Below are positions 10,819-21,696 of a stretch of 64,000 nucleotides of DNA, piece after piece. The stretch lies in the NCBI GenBank assembly GCA_947359465.1, contig OX375872.1, forward strand, positions 137,597,432-137,661,431, given 5' to 3'. Source of the stretch: Metellina segmentata (Eukaryota; Arthropoda; Arachnida; Araneae; Tetragnathidae). Positions within the stretch are counted from its first letter, which is position 1. Each line of letters opens with the position of its first letter. Under the pieces are notes generated by a model. It ran no database searches, was not told the origin of the DNA, and saw only the letters and a list, made by a program, of their open reading frames with translations. The translations under genes were made by a program, and so were the position numbers.

Positions 10819-11745
10819 TTAGTTTTGATTTTGAAATAATATATCTCTCTCGTGTACAAGTTTAAAAATGTGTTTTCTGGATATGATAGACTCTGGACAG
10901 AGGAAGGGTCGTAAGCACTCCAATAGATAAACAGATACTTTGATAATTCTTTGAATCAAAGTTTTAACTGACATGGCAACAGAGCCATATACGACGTATC
11001 CATAATCCAAATTGGAGTGCATTAAGCTTCTAACATAAAGGAAGAATCAGCTCCCCATGTAGTTGACAATACTTTTAAAATATGCAGGGTTTTTTTTTCA
11101 TTTCTGTTTCAAATGTTTCACATGCTGATGAAATATTTCACTTTGCGTCAAAAATTATTTCCAAAAAATAATTTCTGCATTAGTGGAAATGATTGATCTG
11201 ATGAGGCGTATTTCAGGTTTAAGATGAATTCTTCTTTCTACAGAAATTAACAGTTTTTGAGTGGGCGCCCAAATATTGATTTTGTAATTGCTATTTGAAG
11301 TTGTCTTTTGATCCATGTCTTTGAAGCATGTTTGATGATGCATAAGAGACTTGGAAGTCAGACAAAAAGACTTCCATGAGTACTGGAGCTTTAAAATTTC
11401 ACTAACTTTAATGATAAACAAGATAATGCTCAGCACACTTTTTTGAAGTACTCCTTGTGGAAATTCATCTAACAGAGTGTGTTGTATTCAAACTCGGTAT
11501 TGCAAAAAATTTGGAATAAATATTGGTAAGTTTCCCTCGGAGACCAATATGAAATAATAAGTCTTGAAGAATGCCATACCTCCATGTTCGATCATAAGCT
11601 TTTTCAATGCCAAAAAAGAGTGAAACAAGATGGCGGTTTTTGACAAAAGCTTCACGAATAGAGGTTACTATTAAAATTAGGTTATTTAGGTGTTCCTTCC
11701 ACATCGAAATACATTTTGGAAAGGCGAGAAGAATTGGTTTGTTTT
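10819..11745 (-). pseudogene. Jockey-like RT, C-terminal half
   Basis: The minus strand reads NLILIVTSIREAFVKNRHLV, SLFFGIEKAYDRTWRYGILQ, then DLLFHIGLRGKL. This is the RT block with the first catalytic Asp in F-x-IEKAYD (Asp usually precedes IEKAYD; here it is Gly). Further on, SNLDYGYVVYGSV near 11015 is the conserved C-terminal block of Jockey RTs. The YADD block between them is not readable. The frame changes several times. Confidence 0.75.
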
Positions 11746-11754
11746 TAAGTAATA

Positions 11755-12735
11755 TACAAGACTAGCCACTGCGAGGTCAGCACGGCGTTGCCTGTGACAG
11801 TTGCTTTTGTGGGGTTTGGTGTGACCACTGATAACGATCGCCAATCACCAGTGTTTGCTACGCATTCCCATTTGGTTTGTAAACCAACACCACAGGCAAT
11901 GCCGTGATGAACTTGAAGTGGCTAGTAATATATAAATTACAATAATTTAATTATAAAATATGTGATTTTCCAGATTTCAAATCCGTTGAAATTTTTACTA
12001 TCTTTAACGATCTAGGAGACAGAAATCCAATCTGAGTGAAGTCACAATCTCTTGCAGAAATATAAATATTCAATTGAAAAAAATATTTTAAGAAAATCAA
12101 ATGTATAAGGTATTGATTTAAAGTAAAAGTTCTTCAGAGTAAAGTTCTTTTAGTGGGGTCAGGTGTGACCACTACTTGCTAACGCTCGCCAACCCATGGT
12201 GATTGCTATGTATTCCCATTTAACAAAACACGCTAGAATCGAAAAAATTGACATGGTTCCAAAGGCTGACGTCACACAATCTACTTCCTTCTATCCTAGG
12301 TCACCAAAAAAAAAGGAAGGAAAAAGATTGGTAAAATCAGTCTTCCAAAACGATTAGAAACGGGACTGCTTCTCAGACTGAGTTGATCACGCGACATCCT
12401 GAAACTTGTTTCACACCAGTCTGCATCTCCTGCAAGCCTCGACTGAGGCACGGTGATCCAAAAGACGGAAGGTGAAAAAAACTGGTTCCAAAGGCTTAAG
12501 TCAGTTAGCAGGGCGAAAATATCAAAATTGTGGTGCTTCTCTCCAGAACAGAAGAATAAAGGGTGAAAAAACTAATAAATTCATTTAAAAATGTTCTAGA
12601 TTGAACAATAAAATTCAGGCACAATATAAAATTACAAAAAATTCGGACTACCTGTGTCCCAAATCTCATTGTAAGTGCCATAGATTTGTCAGGACAGTCC
12701 ACACAGGCAAATAAACATTTCCTTTTATAATAGTA
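11755..12735. repeat. Unclassified interspersed repeat, copy A, inside the Jockey LINE
   Basis: This about 1-kb block separates two contiguous parts of the LINE RT. Parts match 28339-29272: the region around 11972-12030 (CCGTTGAAATTT then AACGATCTAGGAGA) and the region around 12640-12715 (GTAAGTGCCATAGATT then GTCAGGACAGTCCAC). Inside it a ~65-bp segment is duplicated directly (about 11809-11875 and 12155-12222; shared words TGGGGT and GTGTGACCACT). GGCAACGCCGTG-type and complementary words occur near 11785 and 11895. I do not recognise the class and see no coding capacity. Confidence 0.6.
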
Positions 12736-12739
12736 CAGA

Positions 12740-13000
12740 AGATGTGCATTGACCATACATTCTATTATTTTTACAGCTGGTAAGGGCTATTGGTCTATAA
12801 TTACTGGGATCTTGAGGGTATTTAACTAGTTTTGCAATAGGAATTATAATAGCCTTGTGCCATGATGTAGGAAATGTTTGTTTTTGCCCTATTCTGTTTA
12901 AAAGTTAAAGTTTTGATGATTCACTGAGATGTTTCAGCATATCATTAAGAATGAGGTCAGGTCCCGCTGAGGTTGAATGAGATTTAGGTGAAGCAGTTTT
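12740..13000 (-). pseudogene. Jockey-like RT, N-terminal part
   Basis: The minus strand reads GPDLILNDMLKHLSESSK near 12960, then a stop, then QTFPTSWHKAIIIPIAK, YPQDPSNYRPIALTS near 12790 and, after a frameshift, MVNAHLLYYYK. These are the W-K-A-x-I-I-P-I-x-K and YRPI-L-TS blocks of non-LTR RTs. Confidence 0.75.
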
Positions 13001-13689
13001 ATTGGATTTGATATTGAGGTTTTATGGCGCAAGGTCCAAAAGTGGACAAACTACCAGTGAAGCAGTTTTAAATTCTTTGATTGTTAAAATCAGTATTACA
13101 GGGTTCCAGCATAAGGGATCTAAAGTTAGTACTCTTGTGCTCTTCCCATATTTTGTAAGTAGTAAAGTTAGGAGGATAAAATTTTCCACTTGAGACATCT
13201 GAAAATGTCTTTTCTAACACATTGGTAATGTCTTAAGATTCAAGATAACTTTCTCTCATTTTTTTAAGATTGTGATATGGGGAGCCGGTTTATAATAACA
13301 TGATGTTTTTTATTTTTAGCCATATAAACTTTTACAAGACATGACTTAATATTATTTAAGGATTACCAAGAGCTTCCTTGACTGTGCTGTTAAATTTTTG
13401 GGGCTTCTGCTTTTGCTTTCTTAAAAGTAATCATATTATCTTGGGTTGGATCCTTAAAAAATATGATAAAAGCTTGTTTTCCTGTTTTTTAGCTGCAATG
13501 GAACAGTCTTGATTCCACCATGGATTCTAATATTTGGTGATGACTTAGGAATTGCTAAGTTTGCTACTTTTAAATAACTTTGATGTTTTCAACTGCATGA
13601 TCAATGTTCAAAATATTTACCATATCTTGAGTTATATTATCTTTACATGGAAAGAGGGGTTAGTTTACTTTAACATAATTATAGCACAC
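13001..13689. other. LINE inter-domain region and dispersed repeat motif
   Basis: Probably the decayed endonuclease-to-RT linker of the minus-strand LINE. Near 13014-13050 the motif TTTTATGGCGCAAGG occurs; related motifs appear near 22444, 23011, 33218 and 34949. No ORF is supportable. Confidence 0.4.
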
Positions 13690-14170
13690 TAGTCGGATGG
13701 AAGGGTCTGTATAATTTTCTGTGCACGTTAGAATAGGAAAGTGGATCACTTTCTATGTTGAAGTCCCATGATAGTACGAGATATGGTGAGCATATTGCCA
13801 AATCAATATAATGGAAGGTTTTAGTAGGTTGATGGAAGTAGGCATTATCGCCATCATTAAGCAGTAGGTAGGTATTTAATTAACATCCCACTGAAGCAAC
13901 ACAACAGGCTATTGGCGACAATTCGGGGTCAACCCCCGAAGGGAAAGGTCCAGCCATCATTCAGAAGACAGACAATGATCATCTATCCCCTGCTCCATCT
14001 ACTGACATCTGGGATTAACATCCCTACTACCCCACAAAGTGTTATGACCATACATTTCACTAAGTAGAATATATGGAGCAGGTAGTTGATTGATTAAATT
14101 GTTCAGTGTCTTTGGTCAAGAATTTCATTTGGTGGTATATTTATACAGAATATTGTAACTAAGTATTTTA
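13690..14170 (-). pseudogene. Jockey-like LINE endonuclease remnant, split by a SINE tail
   Basis: The minus strand reads LNNLINQLPAPYILL, YGHNTLWGSRDVNPRCQ near 14090-13990, equivalent to the L-x-x-GDFNxHNxxWGS block of apurinic-like endonucleases. After a SINE segment (13985-13876) it resumes TKTFHYIDLAICSP, the S/T-x-x-IDL block. The Gly-Asp-Phe of GDFN is mutated. It is dead. Confidence 0.65.
13876..13985 (-). repeat. SINE tail, 5'-truncated
   Basis: The words AGCAACACAACAGGCTATTG and CCCCGAAGGGAAAGG match the body of the full SINE at 51880-52190 in the same orientation. The tRNA-like head is missing. It interrupts the LINE endonuclease. Confidence 0.6.
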
Positions 14171-14732
14171 AATTTATCTGAATGACGATCTGTTTGGAGA
14201 TGTGGACAGCCAAAGATTGATAATCCAGACAAGCTAGAAGAGCTGCACCAACACTAGCACATTTGTTTTTTACATTTATCTTTTCTTGTGATATTATATC
14301 TTCTAATTTTTGTGGGGGGGGTATTAAAAAAGTTTCTCCTAAACAAAGACATACAGGATCTTAAAAATCAATCAAAACTTTCACATCTTCAACATGGCAA
14401 TTCCAAGATATTATATTGACTTATCAGTATTTCATGGATTTTTGCATTTGGTCCTACTTATTTAATTTTTGTCTATTCCCTCACCAGATAAGTCAGATGA
14501 AGAGAATAGGTCTTCAAGTTATATTTTTCATTGATTCTATTAGATTTCATAGCATCTATTTTCCTGTGATTTTGTTTTAAGTATCTGACATTAGGACCAG
14601 ATGGTTTAGGAATGTTTGTTTTTATTAATTTTTTATTGGTTGCACCTTTTTCTTGGACGTTTGTTTCTTTGTTTTGTACAATTGTATTTCCAATTTCTTC
14701 ATTGGGAATGGTATCTCTTTGGATAGCAATAG

Positions 14733-14972
14733 TGTTGCGATGAAGTGAAGAGACGAACTGACGTCACCTCTGACGTCAATCGAATGAGAGCTTATAACTA
14801 AATTGATTTCTTATTACTATACCATTTCTGTAACTGCGTAGTTGTGTTGTTAATAAACCGTTAATCTTGCTGAAAGTACGTGGTAGTTGATTGCCTTCTA
14901 ATTCTAAGTAGTACCTGTTGGAATCCACAATTTTGATTAGAACCTGTTTATAAGTGCTTATGGCACATTTAG
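14733..14972 (+). repeat. 5' LTR of BEL/Pao 1
   Basis: It starts TGTTGCGATG and ends GGCACATTTAG. It carries two CRE palindromes near its start and an AATAAA polyadenylation signal at about 14852 (GTTAATAAACCG). The boundaries come from alignment by eye with 20428-20667. Confidence 0.9.
14759..14778. promoter_or_regulatory. Tandem CRE palindromes in the BEL 5' LTR
   Basis: TGACGTCA occurs at 14759-14766 and again at 14771-14778, four bases apart. This is the full consensus of the CREB/ATF binding site. The pair lies 26 bp into the LTR and recurs in the 3' LTR. A transcriptional role is inference. Confidence 0.6.
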
Positions 14973-14990
14973 TGGCGTCCGCGACATCTT
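14973..14990 (+). other. Primer-binding-site-like sequence of BEL/Pao 1
   Basis: TGGCGTCCGCGACATC follows the LTR directly. A TGG start complementary to the CCA end of a tRNA is expected here. I did not assign the tRNA. Confidence 0.6.
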
Positions 14991-15093
14991 CAATGCTTGG
15001 TGGCTTTTCTTGAGGTACTTTTCGTTTATGTATTTTGTCAGGTGGGATCGCTGAAAAGAGTCTGGCGTCCGTGTTGACTATTGTTTTCAAGTA

Positions 15094-18000
15094 ATGGAAG
15101 GCTTAGTAGCGAAGCGTTCAGCTTGTAGAGGAGCGTTTACGCAAGCGTGCAACAAGATAGAAGAATCACTGTGAGAAGCTCCGACTGTACAGAATGTAGA
15201 CGTCTTAAAGACACAGCTACAGTCAAAGTATGAGCGACTGGAAGCAGTTCAAGAGGAAGTTGCAGCATTTATTTTGGGTAATAAACAACTCGTCAGTACT
15301 TTTGAAGACGATTTTGTAAAAGCAGAACAATATAGAGACAGGTATGACGCACTGAACATTACTTTGGACAAAATGTTAAAAAGTGAAAAAGATGTGGTTA
15401 CGGAAAGAAGAAAGTTTCAATTACCAACTATAAAATTGGCAGCTTTTTCCGGCAACCCACGAGAGTACCTCGGTTTCTGGGCACAATTTGAAAAAATTCA
15501 TGAGGATAAACAGATTGCAGAAGAGGACAAATTTCAGTATCTGTTACAAGCCGTCATTCCGGATTCTAAAGCTGCTAGACTTGTGCAAAGCTTTCCCTCC
15601 ACCCGAGAGAACTACCCAAAAGTAATTGAACAACTGAAGGACCGATTTGGTCGAGACGATTTATTGGTACAAATTTTTGTTCGGGATCTTTTATCTATGA
15701 TCACCAAGAATATTTTGACTGGTAGCAAAAAGTGTGATTTAGCGGAACTTTATGATTCAATCGAAAGTAAATTATCAGCTTTGGAGAGTCTTGGAAGAAC
15801 AAAAGAAAGATATGCCGATTTTCTGGCGCCGTTGGTTGAGTCTTGCTTGCCAGAGACAGTTCTGCGAGCATGGGAACGTTCACGTTCGTCTGATGACTCA
15901 GAGGTTCGATCATTGGAGCAATTAATGATATTTCTGCGGAATGAAGTAAAAGGGGAGGAAATGATTTTGCTCGCCCGTTCAGGGCTGGGAGCACAACGAA
16001 CTTCTATTAGAACACAAAATAGCGATCATGAGATATCTACTATAAGTGCGTTGGTGGATACTTCTGATAACACCTCCGGTAAGAAGACGTTTTCTTGCAT
16101 ATTTTGCAATAAGTCGCATGCTTCAGCAGACTGTTTTTCTGCAAGAAAGATGTCTTTAGAAGATAAGAAGAAAGTGGTTTTAAAACACAGAGCTTGTTTC
16201 AAGTGCTTACATGTGGGCCACATGGCTCGGAAGTGCAGGGCTAAAGTGCAATGTTTTAGGTGTGATCAACCTCATGTTACATTGATGTGTGCAGAAGGCG
16301 AAATTTTAGTTAAAGAACCAGTGTTGAACACTGTTACTAGTAATGCTCTGGCAGGTCAGTGTAATAGTAATAACGTTTTTTTGCAGACTCTAATTGTTAA
16401 AGTTAAATTTAAAGGTAAAGAATTAGTTGTAAGAGCTCTCTTAGATACAGGGTGCCAGCGTTCTTATGTTAGTAAGAGAGTAATTGAAATTCTTGGTATA
16501 CCACATAAGCAGAAACAAACCATTTCTCACGGTTTGTTTGGGGGGAGAGAGACTAGTCCCCGTACTCATTTGGTTCATGATTTAGAACTTGAAAATTTAG
16601 ATGGTACTTATGCTTGTGTAATTGAGGCTTTAAGTGAAAGTAAAATTTGTGGAGCTGTTTCCAGAGTGAATGACATTTCTACAATTGTTGAATTAAAAGA
16701 ACGAGGCATTGTAATACCTGATTTAAATAGTCAAGAGGTGGAGATTAATGCTCTTATACGTGTAGATGTCATTGGTAATTTAATTACAGGTACAGCTTTA
16801 CGGTTGAATTCTGGACTTGTTGTATTAGAAACTAAGCTAGGAAATGTTCTATTTGGTAAAGTAAAACAAATGCCTATTGAGAATTGTATAGTATCGGTGC
16901 CAGCTTCTAGTGAGTCCGTTTATTGTAAATCATTTTCCGTGCTTTCATTGTATTCGTGTGTTAACTTTGATATTTCTAACCTGTGGAATTTGGATACTAT
17001 AGGCATTACGCATCCAATAGAGGACAATAGAAGGAAAGTGGCTTATGTAGATACTGTAAATGGTTTTAAAGAAATTTTAACTGTTCTTCCTAATGGAAGG
17101 TATCAAGTATCTTTACCCTTTAAGGGAGATGTAAAACTGCCTACTAATCAAAATTTAGTTTTTAAGAGGCATAAAAATATGTGTGTGCGTGCTATTCAGG
17201 GAAACTATTTGAATGATTATATTAATGTTTTTAAGGAATGGGAGGAGCTAGGAATAATTGAAAGAGTCCCTAGGGAAGAATTGGAAGTGGGTTATCATTA
17301 TTTGGCTCATCGACCCATTGTTAAGCATTCAAGCCAGACTATGAAGATTAGACCCGTATTTGACACAAGCGCTAGAGAAGGTAACGGGCCATCGTTGAAT
17401 GATTGTTTAATTCGGGGTCCGAATTTGATTGAACTAATCCCAGATATTTTAGATCGATTTTGCCTTTATCCCGTCGGGTTGTCATCGGATATAGAAAAGG
17501 CTTTCTTACAAATAAGTATAGCCCCGCAAGACAGAGATTATTTAAGATTTCTTTTGCCGACTTTTGCCGAGGGGATAGTGTATCGTCGTTGTAGGTTGGT
17601 GTTTGGGTTGTCGCCGAGCCCTTTCTTGTTGGCCGCATCATTATCGCACCTTTTGGATAGCGCGTCTTCAGAATTTGAACCTGTTGTCCAGAAATTAAGA
17701 CACTCATTTTATGTTGATAATTGTGTCACAGGAGTGTCAAATGTGTTGGAACAGGAAGGCTTTATTTTGAAAGCAAAGGAAATTTTGGCTGACAGGCGTT
17801 TTAATCTGAGAGGTTGGGAGAGCAATGTTCCTTCAAGACTCGTCAGAAGCTCGGGAATTACGCCCCTTCTTGGTATATTATGGGATTTAGAAAAGGATAC
17901 CCTGAAGTGTAGTGTTAACATACCTCTGGACGAAGAACCCACTAAACGTAAAGTGTTAGCTGCTGTTCAACGCATTTTTGACCCGATAGATATTTTATGC

Positions 18001-18627
18001 CCTTCTACATTGGTCCTTAAGATCATGTTGCAAGAAATGTGGAAAGCTAAGGTAGCTTGGGACGCTTTGTTACCCGAGAAATTTCAAACAATATTTTTTA
18101 AATGGTTCAATGAAACTGATAATTTTAGAACTGTTGAGGTGCCACGATACATTATGGTTAGTGAAAACTCGGAACTTCATGTTTTTGTTGATGCCTGTAA
18201 GACGTCGTACGCCGCATGTGTATTTGTGAGAACGGAGACTTCTTTAGGAGTAAGGGTACAGTTAATTAGAGCAAAAACTAGAGTAGCGCCCATAAAAGAA
18301 TTGACGATTCCCCGGCTTGAACTAATGGCTTGTAGCATTGGAGCTAGACTTGCCCATGCAGTAAAAAATGCACTAGAGTTGCCCAGTTTAAATTTAGTTT
18401 TCTGGAGCGATTCTATGATAGCTTTATGGTGGTTGCTAAAAAAGGGATCGTGGTCAGTATTTGTGGAAAACCGGATTAAAGAAGTGAAACAGTTATTTCC
18501 TGATGAGGTATGGCGCCATGTACCGGGTACACAAAACCCAGCTGACTTGCTTTCGAGAGGGTGTTCGCCACAGCAACTTGGAGAGTCACGTTGGTGGGAG
18601 GGACCCAGATGGCTCTATGAACCGTGA
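15094..18627 (+). CDS. BEL/Pao gag-pol, first frame (gag, zinc knuckles, protease, RT, RNase H)
   Basis: I start at the ATG at 15094 (MEGLVAKRSACRG), in frame with the long ORF but cut by a TGA at 15172-15174; the open stretch runs from there to 18627. The order is a gag region of the DUF1759 type (KLAAFSGNPREYLGFWAQFE near 15440), Cys/His knuckles (CFKCLHVGHMARKC near 16195 and a partner before it), a retropepsin with LLDTGCQRSYVS (Asp codon 16444), BEL-type RT (RPVFDTSAREGNGPSLNDCL at about 17350, FYVDNCVTG with YVDN for YVDD at about 17710), and RNase H (HVFVDACKTSYAACV near 18178; HVPGTQNPADLLSRGC near the end). The frame ends TGA-TAG inside the linker to integrase. It is functional only if the TGA is read through or complemented. 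Confidence 0.92.
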
Positions 18628-20443
18628 TAGCTGGCCTAAGAATGAGTTAGTTTGTCAGGAGTCGAATATTAATATAGAACGTAGAAAGGTTCAATTATGT
18701 AACATTGGGTTAGTCGAGGATACGATACCTTGGTATGCTGTTAGATTCTCCAGTTACCTATCCATAATTAGGTGTGTGTGTTGGATTCTTCGATTCGCAC
18801 ATAATAGTCGAAAGAACAGAGAAAACAGAAGATCCGGGGATCTGTCACCGCTTGAGATTTGTTTTGCAGAAAAGACACTGATACGAATGATCCAAAATCA
18901 GTATTTTTCTGAACCGTGTACTAAAGTGGTGGTTGGAACTGTTTTCGATGAAGACGGCATAATCCGAGTTAAGACACGACTCACACAGCGCGAAGATGAA
19001 CCTGTGTTCAAATTTCCTATACTTCTTCCGGATAGGTGTATGTTCACTTCTCGACTTATTGAACATTTTCATAAACTAAATTGCCATGTTGGCACTCAGA
19101 TGCTCCTCAATATATTGAGGGAACAATATTGGATTCTAAGAGGACGGAGAACTGTGAGGAAGATTGTGAGACGTTGTGTAAAATGCAAGCGTTACAGTGC
19201 CAAATCTATAGACAGCATGCCAGTAGCGTTGCCGGCGGATCGTGTAAGTGACTGTGCTGTTTTTGAAGTCGTCGGTATCGATTTTGCTGGACCCTTGTTT
19301 CTAAAAGGAGGTGAAAAGGTATGGTTGGCCTTGTTTACGTGTGCAACCTATAGGGCACTTCATTTAGAATTGGTTACATCTCTATCTGCCGACACCTTTA
19401 TTTTGAGCTTGAGGAGATTAATTGCAAGACGGGGACGACCCAAAATTATCTATTCCGATAACGGCACCAATTTTAGGGGCACCCACAATGAGCTCTGTGC
19501 ACTTGATTGGCAGAAGATACAAAAAGAAACTCAGGCACACAGAATTATTTGGAGATTTAATCCTCCTACGGCCGCATGGTGGGGAGGATTTTGGGAACGG
19601 TTAGTCCGCACCGTCAAGGAATTGTTACGAAGAACTCTTGGAAATTCAATTTTGAACTTTGAAGAACAACATACAATTATATGTGATTGCGAGTCGATTG
19701 TGAACTCAAGACCCCTTACCTACCTGTCAGAGAATCCGGAAGACTTGGTACCTCTAACTCCGGCTATGTTTTTAAGCGAGAACTACGATGCCCGAGTTCC
19801 GGATATGGACACTCGCGATTCTTCCTCTTTGAGAAAAAGAATTAGATATCGTTGGAAGCTATTTCAAGATCTTAGACAGCGATTCAGGAATGAGTACCTT
19901 GGACTTTTGGTACAAAAGGCTCAGTGTAAAAACTCTTCAGTTAACTTAAAATTGGGAGAAATCGTCCTTCTAGGGGATGATATAAGAAAGAGAGGAGCCT
20001 GGCCTTTAGCCAAAGTTATTGAATTAATTCCTGGAAAGGATGGAGTGGTCAGAACAGTGCGAGTGAGAACTCAAACGGGGACATTTCTACGACCTATTCA
20101 AAGAGTTTTTCCTCTGGAAATTAATGAGAATTCTTTAGATTTCGTTGCAGATGCAGGATCTTCCAGCAACCAGGATGATACGCCAAACCAGAGCACTTTT
20201 CCAGCCCAAGATGCTGATAGTGACCAAGCCTCTATGCCGTTCAGTGCGACTGCCGAGGGGCTTTCAGAGTGCGTGGTATCGTCTCCCTTGGAGCCAAATA
20301 ACGGGGAACGATTGTCAACAGCCAGTGCTTCCAAGTATGGACGAGTCAGAAAGGTGCCTCAAAGACTGGACCTTTTAAATCAGTACTTGTATGGTTTTGC
20401 GTCTTTCCCTGCAAAAAAGGGGGAGGATGTTGCGATGAAGTGA
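18612..20443 (+). CDS. BEL/Pao integrase and C-terminal DUF5641-like region, second frame
   Basis: This frame overlaps the previous one (open from 18503) and is homologous to the second half of a BEL polyprotein. It starts in effect at DSWPKNELV near 18624. The zinc-binding region runs from HFHKLNCHVGTQMLLN to RRCVKCKRYS near 19060-19200. The DDE core has GIDFAGPL (first Asp), IYSDNGTNFRG (second Asp) and WWGGFWERLVRT (Glu). The C-terminal block LKLGEIVLLGDD, GAWPLAKVIELIPG, RTVRVRTQTGTFLRPIQRVF is typical of BEL integrases. The +1 frame relation to the upstream ORF could be an indel or, less likely, programmed frameshifting. It stops at 20443, inside the 3' LTR. Confidence 0.92.
20413..20427 (+). 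other. Polypurine tract of BEL/Pao 1
   Basis: AAAAAAGGGGGAGGA lies directly before the 3' LTR at 20428, as expected for plus-strand priming. Confidence 0.8.
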
Positions 20444-20667
20444 AGAGACGAACTGACGTCAGCTCTGACGTCAATCGAATGAGAGCTTATAACTAAATTG
20501 ATTTCTTATTATTATACCATTTCTGTAACTGTGTAGTTGTGTTGTTAATAAACCGTTAATCTTGCTGAAAGTACGTGGTAGTTGATTGCCTTCTAATTCT
20601 AAGTAGTACCTGTTGGAATCCACAATTTTGATTAGAACCTGTTTAAAAGTGCTTATGGCACATTTAG
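20428..20667 (+). repeat. 3' LTR of BEL/Pao 1
   Basis: Same length as the 5' LTR, with four single-base differences. It keeps both TGACGTCA palindromes (20454-20461, 20466-20473) and the AATAAA. Confidence 0.9.
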
Positions 20668-20689
20668 ATTTCATTATTTTAATTACAGA

Positions 20690-21475
20690 CGCATATGAAA
20701 ATTTGCTCTTGGTGTGTCCGACTTTCCACTATTTTTTTGCTTAAAGATATGAAATCTTGTTTTATTTTTATGCCTTGGATTTCTTTTTTCCCATTGAGGA
20801 CGAGACCTGGAGAAAGAAGGATTACCTTGACAATTGAAGCATATAGGTTCAGCAGTAATTTTCACCATGTTCAGGTTTTGGAGCATCTGGCACAAATTGC
20901 AGTGAATCGGTATAAAGACCGAGTGTCCAGACCTGACACTTAAAGTATCTTTGAGGGCTTGGAATGTAGTCTGACACTGCCATTAAAATTTTAAATATCC
21001 TGCTTTGATGGATGTCGGTATGTCTGGTGTGTTGAATGTTAATATTACATGTTTTGTGCTAATATTTTTATCTCGTCTGATGTAAAGGCAAATGACTGAA
21101 CAAACATGTTGAGATTTCAATTCTTCCATAAACTCTTGTACAGATACGTTAAAGAGATCAGATTCAGATCGACCAGAATTTAGAGTTTTGTGCAGGATTA
21201 CATTAAATTTTAGTTTGCCAAGTTGGTTTAATTTCATCAGTTGTTCAGATAAGTATGCAGATACAGTTTCTATAAAAAGATCAGCAGACTGCAGTTTCTA
21301 TTGTTTTCAGTTTGCCAGCAGAAGAATGAATATATTTTTGTACAGCAAATGGTGAAAAGGTTGAGTTTCCTTTCAAGGTTATTGACTATCAAAAATTTAG
21401 GAATTGGGGAATCATCATTGTTAGAGGGATTTAGACCTCCTCTCGGGCAAAGAAATTTCTGGATCCATAGATTAA
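20690..21475 (-). pseudogene. Jockey-like LINE ORF1 (gag-like, zinc knuckle) remnant
   Basis: The minus strand reads FLIVNNLERK near 21400, then MKLNQLGKLKFNVILHKTLN, VSVQEFMEELKSQHVCSVIC and STKHVILTFNTPDIPTSIKA near 21237-20990. It continues with YIPSPQRYFKCQ and, in another frame, PICFNCQGNPSFSRS. The IPxSIKAGY block followed by RCFKCQ knuckles is characteristic of Jockey/I-superfamily ORF1 proteins. Frameshifts and stops break it. BEL element 1 inserted just downstream. Confidence 0.75.
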
Positions 21476-21542
21476 TTATTTAACTTCTTCATGGTGGACC
21501 CATACTCACCACAGAGCTAACAGCACGACAGAGGGGCTAAGC

Positions 21543-21696
21543 CAGGCCTCGAAATAGATTTTTTAATTCAGGTGCACAAGGTGCACCTAAGTTTTTTATT
21601 TAGGTGCATGGCATGCAACTAGCGAGAAAAATTTAGGTGCACAATTTTATTTTCATGTGCACAGTGCACCTGTGCACCCGGGTATTTCGAGCCCTG
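21543..21696. mobile_element. Short hAT MITE (154 bp), copy 1
   Basis: The termini are CAGGCCTCGAAATA and TATTTCGAGCCCTG. A perfect 8-bp target duplication GGCTAAGC flanks it (21535-21542 and 21697-21704), the hAT signature. The interior is almost only repeated GTGCACC and GGTGCAC words. It is a shorter derivative of the copies at 29622 and 54567. Confidence 0.92.

Larger units (their letters stand above)
14733..20667 (+). mobile_element. BEL/Pao LTR retrotransposon 1, near-intact
   Basis: Two 240-bp LTRs (14733-14972 and 20428-20667), both starting TGTTGCGATG, differ at only four positions that I counted (about 98.3% identity). Between them lie a primer-binding-like site (TGGCGTCC after the 5' LTR), gag-pol in two long frames and a purine tract (20413-20427) abutting the 3' LTR. 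The coding region has only two evident lesions: a TGA at 15172 and a frame change near 18.6 kb. It is inserted into a minus-strand Jockey LINE between ORF1 and the endonuclease. I found no clear target duplication. Confidence 0.92.
10660..21490 (-). mobile_element. Jockey-like LINE, interrupted by BEL/Pao, SINE and an unclassified repeat
   Basis: On the minus strand the order is ORF1 gag-like protein (21475-20690), a BEL/Pao insertion (20667-14733), endonuclease (14170-13690, cut by a SINE tail), RT fingers/palm (about 13000-12740), another repeat insertion (about 12735-11755), and RT palm to thumb and C-terminus (11745-10819). All segments share one orientation and follow Jockey order, so I read them as one old LINE. 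Every ORF is broken. The exact ends and any target duplication are not resolved. Confidence 0.7.

Noticed and set aside
14776..15090. Minus-strand frame of 104 codons over the BEL 5' LTR
   Set aside because: A similar frame appears in the 3' LTR (20471-20674) only because the LTRs are nearly identical, and the two diverge after the LTR edge.
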